From the NCBI RefSeq assembly GCF_011044175.1, contig NZ_CP049057.1:2185501-2249500 (forward strand): a stretch of DNA of 64,000 bases, written 5' to 3'. The position numbers and the translations under genes are program-made. The DNA is from Rasiella rasia (lineage in GTDB: Bacteria > Bacteroidota > Bacteroidia > Flavobacteriales > Flavobacteriaceae). Each line of letters starts with the position of its first letter. Within the stretch, counting starts at the first letter, position 1. Of this stretch, positions 1-8,901 are shown piece after piece. The notes under the pieces were generated by a model, which had not been told where the DNA came from, did not search any database, and saw nothing but the letters and a program-made list of their open reading frames with translations.

Positions 1-1
1 T

Positions 2-1057
2 TTTAGCCTTCAGTTTACCAACGAGTTTGACAGCGATCTTAAAATAGAGCCCGAAAGTGGAAAAACCATTACGCTTTCCGAAGCAATTCTACAAAAGTTA
101 GATCGCGTAGATGGCGTAGAAGCCTACGCTAAGGTTGTTGAAGAACGTGTGTTTTTGCAGTTTGAAGAAAAAAATCATATCGCCTATATTAAAGGAGTAG
201 ACGCTAATTACCAAAAGGTAACGGTAACCGATAGCCTAATATTTATTGGACGTTGGCTTATTGAGGGTCAGCAGGAAGCTGTAATTGGTTATAACATTGC
301 ACATAAACTTTCCCTAGGCACTATGGACTTTACCAGCCTGCCTGAAATTTTAGTTCCTAAACCAGGAACAGGACAAATTTTAACTACAGACCTTGCCAGC
401 GCCTTTACCAAAAGAGATTTTATTGCTTCCGGGATTTATGATGTAAACGAAGACGTAAATGGAAAATATGTGTTTACAGATTTAGGGTTTGCGCACGACC
501 TGCTTCAGATGGACAGTACCAAAGTATCATCAATCGCTATAAAATTGAAACCTGAAGTAGATGAAACACTTGTAAGAACCCATCTAGTCAAAATTTTTGA
601 TAGCCAACCCATAGTTATTAAAAATAGAATTCAGCAAAATGATGCTCTCTACAAAATGTTGAATACCGAACAAGTTGCAGTATACCTCATCTTTACCTTG
701 GTCTTAATCATTGCACTTTTTAATGTTATTGGATCTATTATCATGATGATTCTAGACAAACGAAAGAACATAAAAACACTCTACAACTTAGGTGCAACCA
801 TTAAAGAAATAAGACGCGTATTCTTTATGCAAGGTGCATTAATGACAATTTTTGGCGGTCTCTTAGGCATCACACTAGGTATTATCGTAGTCTGGGCACA
901 ATTACAATTTAAACTTATCTATATAACCGCAACCTTGCCGTATCCGGTAGAATTAAAATTGGTCAACATTGTAGTGGTTTTTGTCACCCTAACCATACTG
1001 GGTTTAATAGCATCTAAGATCGCTTCTAGCCGCGTAAGAGAACGGTTATTAGTCTAA
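2..1057 (+). CDS. ABC transporter permease, FtsX/LolE-like (5' truncated)
   Basis: The frame is open from base 2, so the true start lies upstream of the window; the GTG at 149 is only an internal codon. About 350 residues remain. They comprise a soluble extracytoplasmic (MacB-periplasmic-core-like) region followed by three hydrophobic segments near the C-terminus (about residues 225-255, 275-305 and 320-340 of the visible part), the second preceded by a basic loop. This is the C-terminal half of an FtsX-fold permease of the lipoprotein-release/LolC-LolE or MacB type. In the family such a permease pairs with a cytoplasmic ATPase to extract lipoproteins or drive a transenvelope process; no ATPase is visible here. 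It converges on dusB with 21 bases between and no clear terminator. Confidence 0.8.
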   Translation, partial: FSLQFTNEFDSDLKIEPESGKTITLSEAILQKLDRVDGVEAYAKVVEERVFLQFEEKNHIAYIKGVDANYQKVTVTDSLIFIGRWLIEGQQEAVIGYNIAHKLSLGTMDFTSLPEILVPKPGTGQILTTDLASAFTKRDFIASGIYDVNEDVNGKYVFTDLGFAHDLLQMDSTKVSSIAIKLKPEVDETLVRTHLVKIFDSQPIVIKNRIQQNDALYKMLNTEQVAVYLIFTLVLIIALFNVIGSIIMMILDKRKNIKTLYNLGATIKEIRRVFFMQGALMTIFGGLLGITLGIIVVWAQLQFKLIYITATLPYPVELKLVNIVVVFVTLTILGLIASKIASSRVRERLLV

Positions 1058-1078
1058 ACACAGAAGTTATTTTTGTTG

Positions 1079-2074
1079 CTAAATAGAAAACTCAAAATCT
1101 CCAAACTTTTCTAAGACCTCTTCAAAAGCTGCAAAAACATCGGCACTATCGTCACTTGTTACCATTTTCATACGGTATTCCTTAAAATGCGGGATGCCTC
1201 GAAAATAGTTGGTATAGTGTCTTCTAGTTTCAAAAACCCCCAGGCGTTCACCCTTCCAGTCTATCGCCATTTGTAGGTGGCGTCTAGCCGCCTCAACACG
1301 CTCTGCCATATTGGGTGGCGCGCAATGGGTTCCGGTTTCCATAAAGTGCTTTACTTCTTTAAAAAACCACGGGTAGCCAATACTGGCTCTACCAATCATT
1401 GCACCATCTAGCCCGTATTTATCTCGCATTTCTATCGCACGTTCGGGTGTATTTACATCGCCATTCCCAAACACCGGAATATGCATACGTTGGTTGTTTT
1501 TTACTTCGGAAATTGGCGCCCAATCTGCATCGCCCTTATACATTTGAGCTCGCGTACGCCCATGAATAGAAATTGCTTTGCAACCCACATCTTGCAATCG
1601 TTCTGCCACTTCCACGATTTTTATAGAATCGTGATCCCAGCCCAATCTTGTTTTTACAGTAACGGGTAGTTTAGTATGTTTTACCATAGCTTCGGTTAAC
1701 GAAACCATGAGATCTATATCTTTTAGAATACCGGCTCCAGCGCCTTTGCTAACCACTTTTTTTACGGGGCAACCAAAATTTATATCAATTATATCGGGGC
1801 CGCTGGCCTCTACAATTTCGACGCTTTTCAGCATAGATTCAAGTACCGCTCCAAAAATCTGAATACCTACAGGACGTTCTTTCTCGTAAATATCAAGCTT
1901 CATCACACTTTTGGCTGCATCACGAATAAGTCCTTCCGAAGAAATAAATTCGGTGTACACTACATCGGCTCCCTGTTCTTTACAAAGTGCCCGAAAGGGT
2001 GGGTCACTCACGTCTTCCATGGGTGCTAACAACAACGGGAATTCACCCACATCTATGTCTCCTATTTTTGCCAT
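1079..2074 (-). CDS. dusB: tRNA-dihydrouridine synthase
   Basis: An FMN/NADPH-dependent enzyme that reduces uridine to dihydrouridine in the tRNA D-loop. The 331-residue length is normal. The TIM-barrel opens with APMEDVSDPPFR (residues 17-28). The catalytic cysteine lies in NFGCPV (Cys102). HGRTR at 171-175 and GNGD at 203-206 are the substrate- and phosphate-contacting motifs of the Dus family. Assignment to the DusB branch is by overall similarity and is less certain than the family. The ATG at 2074 follows a 51-base leader after a -7 box at 2126-2133. It is divergent from lepA. Confidence 0.9.
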   Translation of the reverse strand: MAKIGDIDVGEFPLLLAPMEDVSDPPFRALCKEQGADVVYTEFISSEGLIRDAAKSVMKLDIYEKERPVGIQIFGAVLESMLKSVEIVEASGPDIIDINFGCPVKKVVSKGAGAGILKDIDLMVSLTEAMVKHTKLPVTVKTRLGWDHDSIKIVEVAERLQDVGCKAISIHGRTRAQMYKGDADWAPISEVKNNQRMHIPVFGNGDVNTPERAIEMRDKYGLDGAMIGRASIGYPWFFKEVKHFMETGTHCAPPNMAERVEAARRHLQMAIDWKGERLGVFETRRHYTNYFRGIPHFKEYRMKMVTSDDSADVFAAFEEVLEKFGDFEFSI

Positions 2075-2125
2075 TGGTACTCCCTTTAAGGTGAGAATCT
2101 GTTTAATTTAATTCTAAAACTTCCG

Positions 2126-2133
2126 CAAAAATA
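2126..2133 (-). promoter_or_regulatory. -7 promoter box of dusB
   Basis: On the minus strand this reads TATTTTTG, matching the Bacteroidota -7 element TAnnTTTG. No TTG is found 19 bases upstream, so only half the promoter is supported. Confidence 0.45.
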
Positions 2134-2185
2134 CTCAATATGTTAGTATTGTAGGTTTCAGCAAGAAAAAACTCGCTTTTTAAAG

Positions 2186-2193
2186 TATATTTG
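2186..2193 (+). promoter_or_regulatory. -7 promoter box of lepA
   Basis: TATATTTG, a full match to TAnnTTTG, 71 bases before the lepA ATG. The predicted transcript start falls at about 2198-2200, directly before the hairpin at 2201-2226. No good -33 TTG is visible. Confidence 0.55.
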
Positions 2194-2200
2194 CACAGCC

Positions 2201-2226
2201 TTTACGCCTTGTTTTTAAGGTGTAAA
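2201..2226 (+). promoter_or_regulatory. Leader hairpin of lepA
   Basis: Ten-base arms, TTTACGCCTT and AAGGTGTAAA, pair with a single G-T wobble around a six-base loop (2211-2216). The hairpin begins within a few bases of the predicted transcript start and ends 38 bases before the lepA ATG. It lies between divergent genes, so it is not a terminator of a neighbouring gene. A role in mRNA stability or translation control is inference. Confidence 0.5.
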
Positions 2227-2264
2227 TGAAACATTAAAAAGTTACCCACCCCGTGGGCATAAGA

Positions 2265-4061
2265 ATGAAGAACATCCGAAATTTTTGCATCATCGCCCAT
2301 ATTGACCATGGTAAAAGCACCTTGGCAGACCGACTGTTAAGCGCTACTGGCGCCGTGACTGCACGTGAAGAACAGGCGCAGTTATTAGACAGCATGGATC
2401 TAGAGCGTGAGCGCGGTATTACTATTAAAAGCCACGCTATACAGATGGAATATACCTACAAGGGCGAAAATTATGTTTTAAACCTAATTGACACCCCAGG
2501 ACACGTAGATTTCTCTTACGAAGTTTCTAGAAGTATCGCAGCCTGTGAAGGTGCGTTGCTTATTGTAGATGCCGCCCAGAGCATACAGGCGCAGACTATT
2601 TCTAATTTGTATTTGGCGCTAGATAACGATTTAGAAATTATTCCTGTACTCAATAAAATAGATTTACCCTCTGCCAACCCTGAAGAGGTAACAGACGATA
2701 TTGTAGATTTATTAGGCTGTGACCCTGAAGAGGTTATCCCAGCAAGTGCTAAAACAGGTATTGGTATCGATGAAATTCTTGCTGCCATTATAGAGCGTGT
2801 ACCTGCACCCGTTGGTAATCCAGACGAAAGTTTGCAAGCCTTAATATTCGATTCTGTGTACAACCCATTTCGTGGTGTTGAAACATACTTTAGAGTGCTG
2901 AACGGAGAAATTAAAAAAGGGCAGCACATTAAATTTATGGCAACGGGCAAAGACTATTTTGCCGATGAAGTTGGAACACTTAAATTGAAACAACTGCCTA
3001 AACAAGTCATTAAAACAGGAGATGTGGGATACCTCATCACCGGAATTAAAGAAGCAGTAGAAGTAAAAGTAGGAGATACCATCACCGATGCAAAATCGCC
3101 TACTACCAATATGATTGAAGGTTTTGAAGATGTAAAACCTATGGTTTTTGCGGGTATTTATCCCGTAGATACTGAAGACTATGAAGAGCTTCGTGCGTCT
3201 ATGGAAAAGCTTCAACTTAACGATGCTTCCTTGGTATTTGTGCCCGAGAGTTCTGCAGCGTTAGGATTCGGATTTCGATGTGGGTTCTTAGGAATGCTTC
3301 ACTTAGAGATTATTCAAGAACGCCTAGAACGTGAGTTTGATATGACGGTTATTACTACCGTACCTAACGTATCGTATCACGCCTATACCAACAAAGAACC
3401 AGACACCATAGTATTGGTTAATAATCCAAGCGATTTGCCCGACCCTTCTCGATTAAACAGAATGGAGGAGCCGTATATTAAAGCAACTATTATTACCAAA
3501 TCAGATTTTGTTGGGTCTGTAATGTCACTTTGTATTGAAAAGCGAGGACAAATTACCAATCAGACCTATTTAACGACAGAGCGTGTGGAGTTGAGTTTTG
3601 ATATGCCACTAGCCGAAATTGTATTCGATTTTTACGATCGGTTAAAAACCGTTTCTAAGGGATATGCCTCTTTCGACTACTCTCCTATTGGAATGCGCGA
3701 GTCTAAATTGGTAAAAGTAGATGTACTCTTAAACGGAAACGTGGTAGATGCACTTTCTGCATTATTACACCAAGACAACGCTTACGATATTGGGAAGAAA
3801 ATGTGCGAAAAACTGCGACAGTTAATCCCGAGACAGCAATTCGATATTCCTATACAAGCGGCTATTGGAGCTAAGATTATCTCACGTGAAACGGTAAAAG
3901 CACTGCGAAAAGATGTAACTGCAAAGTGCTACGGAGGTGATATCTCGCGTAAACGTAAGCTGTTAGAAAAGCAGAAAAAAGGAAAGAAACGTATGCGTCA
4001 AGTAGGTAATGTAGAAATCCCACAAGAAGCATTTATGGCTGTGTTAAAATTGAATGACTAG
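2265..4061 (+). CDS. lepA: Elongation factor 4 (LepA), ribosome back-translocase GTPase
   Basis: A translational GTPase acting on stalled or mistranslocated ribosomes. It shows G1 AHIDHGKST (residues 11-19), the switch-I region with RGITIK, G3 DTPGH (76-80) and G4 NKID (about 130). EF-G-like domains follow, with the basic LepA-specific C-terminal domain ([11 protein letters not shown]) near residue 580. I chose ATG 2265, giving 598 residues, which is the usual LepA length; the GTG at 2253 would add only four residues. Its end overlaps the RDD gene by eight bases, so the two are probably co-transcribed. The leader carries a hairpin at 2201-2226. Confidence 0.96.
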   Translation: MKNIRNFCIIAHIDHGKSTLADRLLSATGAVTAREEQAQLLDSMDLERERGITIKSHAIQMEYTYKGENYVLNLIDTPGHVDFSYEVSRSIAACEGALLIVDAAQSIQAQTISNLYLALDNDLEIIPVLNKIDLPSANPEEVTDDIVDLLGCDPEEVIPASAKTGIGIDEILAAIIERVPAPVGNPDESLQALIFDSVYNPFRGVETYFRVLNGEIKKGQHIKFMATGKDYFADEVGTLKLKQLPKQVIKTGDVGYLITGIKEAVEVKVGDTITDAKSPTTNMIEGFEDVKPMVFAGIYPVDTEDYEELRASMEKLQLNDASLVFVPESSAALGFGFRCGFLGMLHLEIIQERLEREFDMTVITTVPNVSYHAYTNKEPDTIVLVNNPSDLPDPSRLNRMEEPYIKATIITKSDFVGSVMSLCIEKRGQITNQTYLTTERVELSFDMPLAEIVFDFYDRLKTVSKGYASFDYSPIGMRESKLVKVDVLLNGNVVDALSALLHQDNAYDIGKKMCEKLRQLIPRQQFDIPIQAAIGAKIISRETVKALRKDVTAKCYGGDISRKRKLLEKQKKGKKRMRQVGNVEIPQEAFMAVLKLND

Positions 4062-4461
4062 CATTTCTCCAGTATATGCAAATCTGCCACAACGTATAAA
4101 AGCAGCGTGTATAGATGCTGTAGTACTCATTGCTTTGATGTATGCCGCTTCGGAAATATTAAGCCTTTTCGAAAACGTTTCTAATTGGATTAGAATCGTA
4201 ATAGCACTTTTTCTTTTTGTACTGTACGAACCCCTACTCGTTAGTATTTATGGCGAAACCATCGGACATTTTTACAGTAAAATTTCCGTAGAAAAAGATG
4301 GACAATCTGGTAAGAAAATTTCGTTTACTCGCGCCTTAGCCCGCTTTATTTGTAAATTTCTACTGGGCTGGATTTCGCTGCTAACCGTTACAGGAAGTGA
4401 TAAAAAGCAGGCTATCCATGACCATGTAGCCAACTCTGTGGTGGTTGAAAGAAAAGTGTAA
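4054..4461 (+). CDS. RDD family membrane protein
   Basis: 135 residues with hydrophobic segments at about 18-36, 43-62 and 98-118, and an early RIKAACIDA segment with the Arg-Asp pattern of the RDD family. The end is basic and polar. RDD proteins are small inner-membrane proteins, some linked to ion tolerance, but no substrate can be inferred here. The ATG overlaps the lepA stop (ATGACTAG), suggesting translational coupling. Confidence 0.75.
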   Translation: MTSISPVYANLPQRIKAACIDAVVLIALMYAASEILSLFENVSNWIRIVIALFLFVLYEPLLVSIYGETIGHFYSKISVEKDGQSGKKISFTRALARFICKFLLGWISLLTVTGSDKKQAIHDHVANSVVVERKV

Positions 4462-4539
4462 TTTCTTGGCCCCTTGCGCACAAACAATTAACACATTATA
4501 AACTAGAAGCTTACACATATATTTTTTGTACTTTACAGT

Positions 4540-6369
4540 ATGAAAAATAGCCTTCCCTTATTTTTCTTCTTCGTTGCGGCGGCCTTAGCGATAGGACAGA
4601 CCGACCATAATACTATAGACCCTTATTTAGAGAAAGCCAAAGCACACAGCACCAAACGGCTAGATAGTGCCATTTTCTACACTAAAAAGGCCTATGAACA
4701 TGCCCTAGACCTTAAAGACACCTTGCTTATTGGGCAGGTGGGCTATTATCATTCTTTTTACTTAATTAGAAACGGAAACTATGCCGAGGCAGAAGCTATT
4801 TTAAATTTTAACCTCGCGCATAAAGATGCATTAAGTGCTCATGTTTTGGGTGGTATCTACTATAATTATGGCAACCGTTATTATCTAGAGGAAGTGTATG
4901 ACAAGGCGCTAGAAAATTACCTGCAAAGCTTACACTTCTATACCGAGGCCAAAAACAGACAGGGGCTTATGACAACCAATCTGCAGTTAGGTGTAGTCTA
5001 TAGCAAACTCGATAAAAAAGAATTGGCGGGTTATTTTTACAACCAATCGTTGTTGTTTAGTGATAAGGCAGAAAAGAAGCATACGCGTAAAATAACGTAC
5101 GGTAAAGACAGTATACCAGAGAACATATCAGTTTCTAAAGCAATGCTGGCAGAGTTAGCACTTGAACCCGACAACGCTATAAAAGCTAATGTCTTGTACA
5201 ATTTAGGGCGCGGCTATTTTGAAAATAAACAATGGCAACCTGCAATTGCTTCGTTTAAACAATCGCTTGAGCTTAAAAAGCAACTGGGCATCGCAGACCA
5301 AATAGATAAAAATTTGTTCTTTATTGGGCAATCGTATCTAGAGGCAGGAATGCTAGCGCCCGCAACAAACTATTTGCTTCAGGCCATTAAAGTTTCAGAA
5401 AAAAGAGGGCAAAAAGCCACTACAATAGCTTCGCTACAAAGAGCGTATGAAGAAGGTGGTGATTATAAAACAGCACTACTTTACGCAAAGCGTTATGACC
5501 AAATGAAGGATTCTCTTAATGCACTACAGGAAAATGAACGTATTGCTGAAATTACCTCACAATTTGAAACCGAAAAGCAGGCAGCAGAAATTGTATTGTT
5601 AGAGACTAGCAATAACTTACAAGCGTCTAAGCTTGCTAACCAACGCAACATTATTTGGGCGAGTGTTGTGGGTGTGGCACTGCTATTAATTGCTCTTTTC
5701 TTTGGATATAAGCGTTACCAGACCAAACAAAAATTACAGTTTTCTGAACTCACTAGAAAGCTTTTGCAGATGCAATTGAATCCGCATTTTCTCTTTAATG
5801 CTCTTAACGGAATTCAATATTTTATAAAACAAAACGACACCCAAAAATCTACTAAATACATTAGTAATTTTAGCGGGCTAATGCGCAATATTCTCGAAAA
5901 CTCTGTCGAAAAATTTATCACAGTAGAAGAAGACGCAGAAACCATTATAGACTTCTTAGCCTTGCAGCAACTGGTGCATAACAATTCATTTTTGTATACT
6001 GTGCATATAGAAGAGACATTAGACGCAGAGAACCTATGTATTCCGCCTATGTTTACTCAGCCTTTCGTAGAAAATGCGATTATTCATGGTGTTCAGGGTA
6101 TGCAAAACGGTGAAATATCTGTGCGTTACAAGTTAGAAGGCGAAACGATTACGGTAACAATAAAAGATAATGGCAAAGGTATTGCGGAAACGTTACACAA
6201 TGCAAACTCGCTGCATAAATCTATGGGCACGTCTATTACCAAACAACGTATGGAAAACCTCTTAAAAACTGAAAATTACCCCGTAACTCTAGAGGTGGTT
6301 TCGCGAAATGAAGCAGATGCACCACAAGGAACCACAGTAATGCTTACCTTTCTGAAGAAATATTTATAG
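4540..6369 (+). CDS. TPR-containing sensor histidine kinase, LytS/YehU type
   Basis: The order is a signal peptide (1-19), a periplasmic helical TPR array (about 25-330), a short coiled coil, one membrane segment (371-390), a His_kinase domain with phospho-acceptor His416 in QLNPHFLFNAL, and an HATPase_c domain. The HATPase has its N-box at 511-516 (ENAIIH) and G1 at 543-548 (DNGKGI). This is the Bacteroidota arrangement in which a periplasmic TPR sensor replaces the multi-membrane LytS sensor. It is followed after one base by a LytTR regulator, its evident partner. The signal sensed is unknown. Confidence 0.9.
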   Translation: MKNSLPLFFFFVAAALAIGQTDHNTIDPYLEKAKAHSTKRLDSAIFYTKKAYEHALDLKDTLLIGQVGYYHSFYLIRNGNYAEAEAILNFNLAHKDALSAHVLGGIYYNYGNRYYLEEVYDKALENYLQSLHFYTEAKNRQGLMTTNLQLGVVYSKLDKKELAGYFYNQSLLFSDKAEKKHTRKITYGKDSIPENISVSKAMLAELALEPDNAIKANVLYNLGRGYFENKQWQPAIASFKQSLELKKQLGIADQIDKNLFFIGQSYLEAGMLAPATNYLLQAIKVSEKRGQKATTIASLQRAYEEGGDYKTALLYAKRYDQMKDSLNALQENERIAEITSQFETEKQAAEIVLLETSNNLQASKLANQRNIIWASVVGVALLLIALFFGYKRYQTKQKLQFSELTRKLLQMQLNPHFLFNALNGIQYFIKQNDTQKSTKYISNFSGLMRNILENSVEKFITVEEDAETIIDFLALQQLVHNNSFLYTVHIEETLDAENLCIPPMFTQPFVENAIIHGVQGMQNGEISVRYKLEGETITVTIKDNGKGIAETLHNANSLHKSMGTSITKQRMENLLKTENYPVTLEVVSRNEADAPQGTTVMLTFLKKYL

Positions 6370-6370
6370 C

Positions 6371-7120
6371 ATGAGTTTAACTTGCTTAGTTATTGAAGAC
6401 GATCAGCGTGTACAGGCACATGTGGTTACGGTGCTAGGTTCTAATTTTGACGAAATTACAACCATTGTTACGGCAAGCACATTAACGGAAGCTAAGGAAC
6501 AGATTGAACGCAGTGCTCCCGACCTGGTAATTTCTGACATAAACCTTCATAACGATGAGGTCTTCACCTTGTTTAAGACGTTTGACACGATTCCTTTCAA
6601 AATTATTTTTATCACCTCGTATAGTAAATATGCTGTAGAGGCCTTTAAGTTTAGTGCGTTAGATTTTCTAGAAAAACCGTTTGAAGATGAAGCGCTAATC
6701 GCTTCGGTTACAAACGCTATTAGTAGCATAAATTTAGAGCAATATAACCAGCAGCTGGCTGCGTTTTTCTATAATTTTAATACCCTTCAGAAAAACAAAA
6801 AATTAGTATTAAAAAATCTTGAAGCCGTTCATATTGTAGCTATTAATGATATTTTATATCTGAAATCTGACAACAATTACACCGAGGTGCATACCAAAGA
6901 CCAACGAACCATTGTGGTGTCTAAGCCCCTAAAGCAATACGACGACCAGCTTAAAGGGTACTCCTTTTTCCGAAGTCATCAAAGTTACTTGGTCAACCTC
7001 AACTATGCGAAGACCTTTCATAAAATAGACAGCGTTTTAGAGCTTTCTTCTGGACAACAAATTGCTGTTGCAGGTTCTAAAACCCAGGCACTTCTGCACA
7101 AACTTGGTGAGATAGGGTGA
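6371..7120 (+). CDS. LytTR-family response regulator
   Basis: 249 residues. A receiver domain at 1-115 has acidic pair EDD (9-11), phospho-acceptor Asp56 in ISDIN, Thr82/Ser83 and Lys102 in EKPF. A LytTR DNA-binding domain runs from about 143 to 245 (ILYLKSDNNYTEVH, FFRSHQSYLVNL). It is separated by one base from the upstream TPR-kinase, so the two form a two-component system. LytTR proteins usually bind pairs of short direct repeats; I did not find an obvious pair upstream of either gene. Confidence 0.93.
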   Translation: MSLTCLVIEDDQRVQAHVVTVLGSNFDEITTIVTASTLTEAKEQIERSAPDLVISDINLHNDEVFTLFKTFDTIPFKIIFITSYSKYAVEAFKFSALDFLEKPFEDEALIASVTNAISSINLEQYNQQLAAFFYNFNTLQKNKKLVLKNLEAVHIVAINDILYLKSDNNYTEVHTKDQRTIVVSKPLKQYDDQLKGYSFFRSHQSYLVNLNYAKTFHKIDSVLELSSGQQIAVAGSKTQALLHKLGEIG

Positions 7121-7210
7121 ATTCTAACTTGTTTCCCTATAATTCTCATTAGGTACTTTCTAAAGTCATAAAAACGGCATTTTTGGTATTCACTTTTAAA
7201 ATTCGTTGCC

Positions 7211-8581
7211 ATGAAATTCAAAACTCTGTTCGCGTGCATACTATTTCTAATCGCCAACTGTAACAGTACTATTGCACAGAAAAAGAAACCAAGCAAAAAA
7301 GGCATGAGTACTGCATGGACATTGCATAAGGAGATGAACATAATGATAGAAAATGCAAGTTTCAAAGGTAAAATGTATGGTCCTTGCTACCCCATGTCTT
7401 ATCTTAAACGATTAGGTAAAAGTGGTATACTTCCAAATCCGAAAAAAGAACTTGGGCAAAGTATGGATAGCTTAAGTTATATGCTAACCCAATTGGCTCC
7501 TTTAAAACTATCAACGCGCAATGGGTTTCTGCCTATGTACTCATTTATACATGAAAATTCGTATGTCAATTTTGTAAACTCTGTATACAACAAGAATATT
7601 GGTGACCTAGCGCCTAAAAATTTTGCGGCCTCGGTTGATGCCTATTACAGGCAGCTTAAAAAGCTAAAAAAAGAAGGGTTTGTATTCGACCAAAGAACAG
7701 TAACGAAAAAAGAATGTGTGTTTAAAATTGAGTCTAGATTTGTTATGGAAACTTGGGAAGACGGGAACACTGTTGACGATTGGATAGGTTATACCGCTAA
7801 AATTTCAGGAAAGATAGAGACCACCATAACTATTAAGTGTAACTGTAAAGGAAAATCTATTAGCGCTCTTAAAAATGCGCGATTTAAATATGAAAAGCCT
7901 ACTGTTTTCTTGATAGACTTTTCAAACAAAGGAAACAGACAAAAGTTTGTTCCGGCAGATAAAAATTTAAGTGTGTTATCTCTACTAGCAACAAATTGTT
8001 GCACAGAAAACGACATTAGCTTTGACGACCCATCATTAGAGCTAGCTCCTACAGAAAATATTTCTTTACCCAACCAAACCATTGGCGTATTTGGAGGCGT
8101 AGGTTTTGGACAAGATTTTGAAGAAACCACCTTGTGCTTGGGCGCCGAATACTTAATTAATGTGGTTGATTTGGGTAACAATCAACTATTTATTGGTGCC
8201 AACGCATCTTTAGAAACTAGTAGTTTTATGGACAATACCAGCACCTGGTTTGGTGTTGGGCCTACCGTGCAACTGTTCACCCCAATTTCTGCTAGTGGTG
8301 AAACCTTGGTTGCTAATGGGCTATCTGCAAACGTTATCTTTGGAAGCAATGACAGCGATGGTTTTAAAGACACTGTCTCTGGGTTTGAAGTTGGAATTAA
8401 CACAGGACTAAGCGTGCCTTTAAACGACAACCTTTTTCTTTCAATTAGTATTCCAGTAGTGAATCATCAAAACATCATGTACGAGCCTGAAAATGGCGGC
8501 ACCTCGTTTGAACAAAAAAACACTAGCCTGCTTATTGGCAAGGGTAGCACCGCAAAACTAGGCTTGAGATTTGGATTTTAG
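7211..8581 (+). CDS. Uncharacterised exported protein with probable outer-membrane barrel end
   Basis: 456 residues with a cleavable signal peptide ending near STIAQ (about residue 23). The first 250 residues form a soluble domain with no family I recognise; it has paired cysteines (NCNCKG; TNCC) and a charged, lysine-rich start. The last 190 residues alternate hydrophobic and polar positions and contain repeated Gly-rich turns (GVFGGVGFG, GVGPTVQL), ending in LRFGF. A terminal Phe is typical of Bam-inserted beta-barrels. I infer a periplasmic domain attached to a small barrel. It follows the LytTR pair but is separated by 90 bases and ends in its own terminator. Confidence 0.55.
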   Translation: MKFKTLFACILFLIANCNSTIAQKKKPSKKGMSTAWTLHKEMNIMIENASFKGKMYGPCYPMSYLKRLGKSGILPNPKKELGQSMDSLSYMLTQLAPLKLSTRNGFLPMYSFIHENSYVNFVNSVYNKNIGDLAPKNFAASVDAYYRQLKKLKKEGFVFDQRTVTKKECVFKIESRFVMETWEDGNTVDDWIGYTAKISGKIETTITIKCNCKGKSISALKNARFKYEKPTVFLIDFSNKGNRQKFVPADKNLSVLSLLATNCCTENDISFDDPSLELAPTENISLPNQTIGVFGGVGFGQDFEETTLCLGAEYLINVVDLGNNQLFIGANASLETSSFMDNTSTWFGVGPTVQLFTPISASGETLVANGLSANVIFGSNDSDGFKDTVSGFEVGINTGLSVPLNDNLFLSISIPVVNHQNIMYEPENGGTSFEQKNTSLLIGKGSTAKLGLRFGF

Positions 8582-8602
8582 AAGTGTTTTCCTCAGGCTT
8601 GT

Positions 8603-8628
8603 AAAACCATCCTCCGGGGTGGTTTTTT
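8603..8628 (+). terminator. Rho-independent terminator
   Basis: Arms AAAACCATCC and GGGTGGTTTT (one T-G pair) surround loop TCCG and end in a six-T run. It lies 22 bases after the 456-residue gene; the T-run overlaps the stop codon of the converging small lipoprotein gene. Confidence 0.85.
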
Positions 8629-8848
8629 ATCCCCCACAATTGGCGCCTGCTTCGACTAAATCGTCTAAGTAGGCTTCGTAGTTAGTGCCGGTATCTTCTC
8701 CGTTTATAGATGCATTTCCGTTAGACTCTCTACAAAGTTCAAACTCTGGGGTTTGGTCTGAGCTACAAAAACGGCAGGTACGTTCGTCATCATCACCACA
8801 AGAGAATGCAGCTAGGCACAGTAGAACTAAAAATACGGGTTTTTTCAT
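8627..8848 (-). CDS. Small cysteine-rich lipoprotein
   Basis: 73 residues: a lysine start, a hydrophobic stretch and a lipobox AAFSC with Cys17 as the lipidated residue, followed by GDDDE. Acidic residues just after the cysteine resemble the flavobacterial lipoprotein export signal for surface display (established family knowledge; inference here). The mature part has four or five further cysteines, including a CRFC pair. No family recognised. A clear signal peptide and compositional sense argue that it is a real gene. Confidence 0.6.
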   Translation of the reverse strand: MKKPVFLVLLCLAAFSCGDDDERTCRFCSSDQTPEFELCRESNGNASINGEDTGTNYEAYLDDLVEAGANCGG

Positions 8849-8901
8849 GCTAGGAAGTTTCAGTAGTAAAACGACAAATAGTAGGTATTATTTTAAAAAT
8901 A

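Noticed and set aside
2253-2264. Longer lepA start at GTG 2253
   Set aside because: ATG 2265 gives the normal family N-terminus and length.
3878-3893. CACGTG-centred 16-mer in lepA resembling parS (13 of 16)
   Set aside because: Three mismatches and a position in conserved coding sequence; not distinguishable from chance beside the two strong sites at mnmG.
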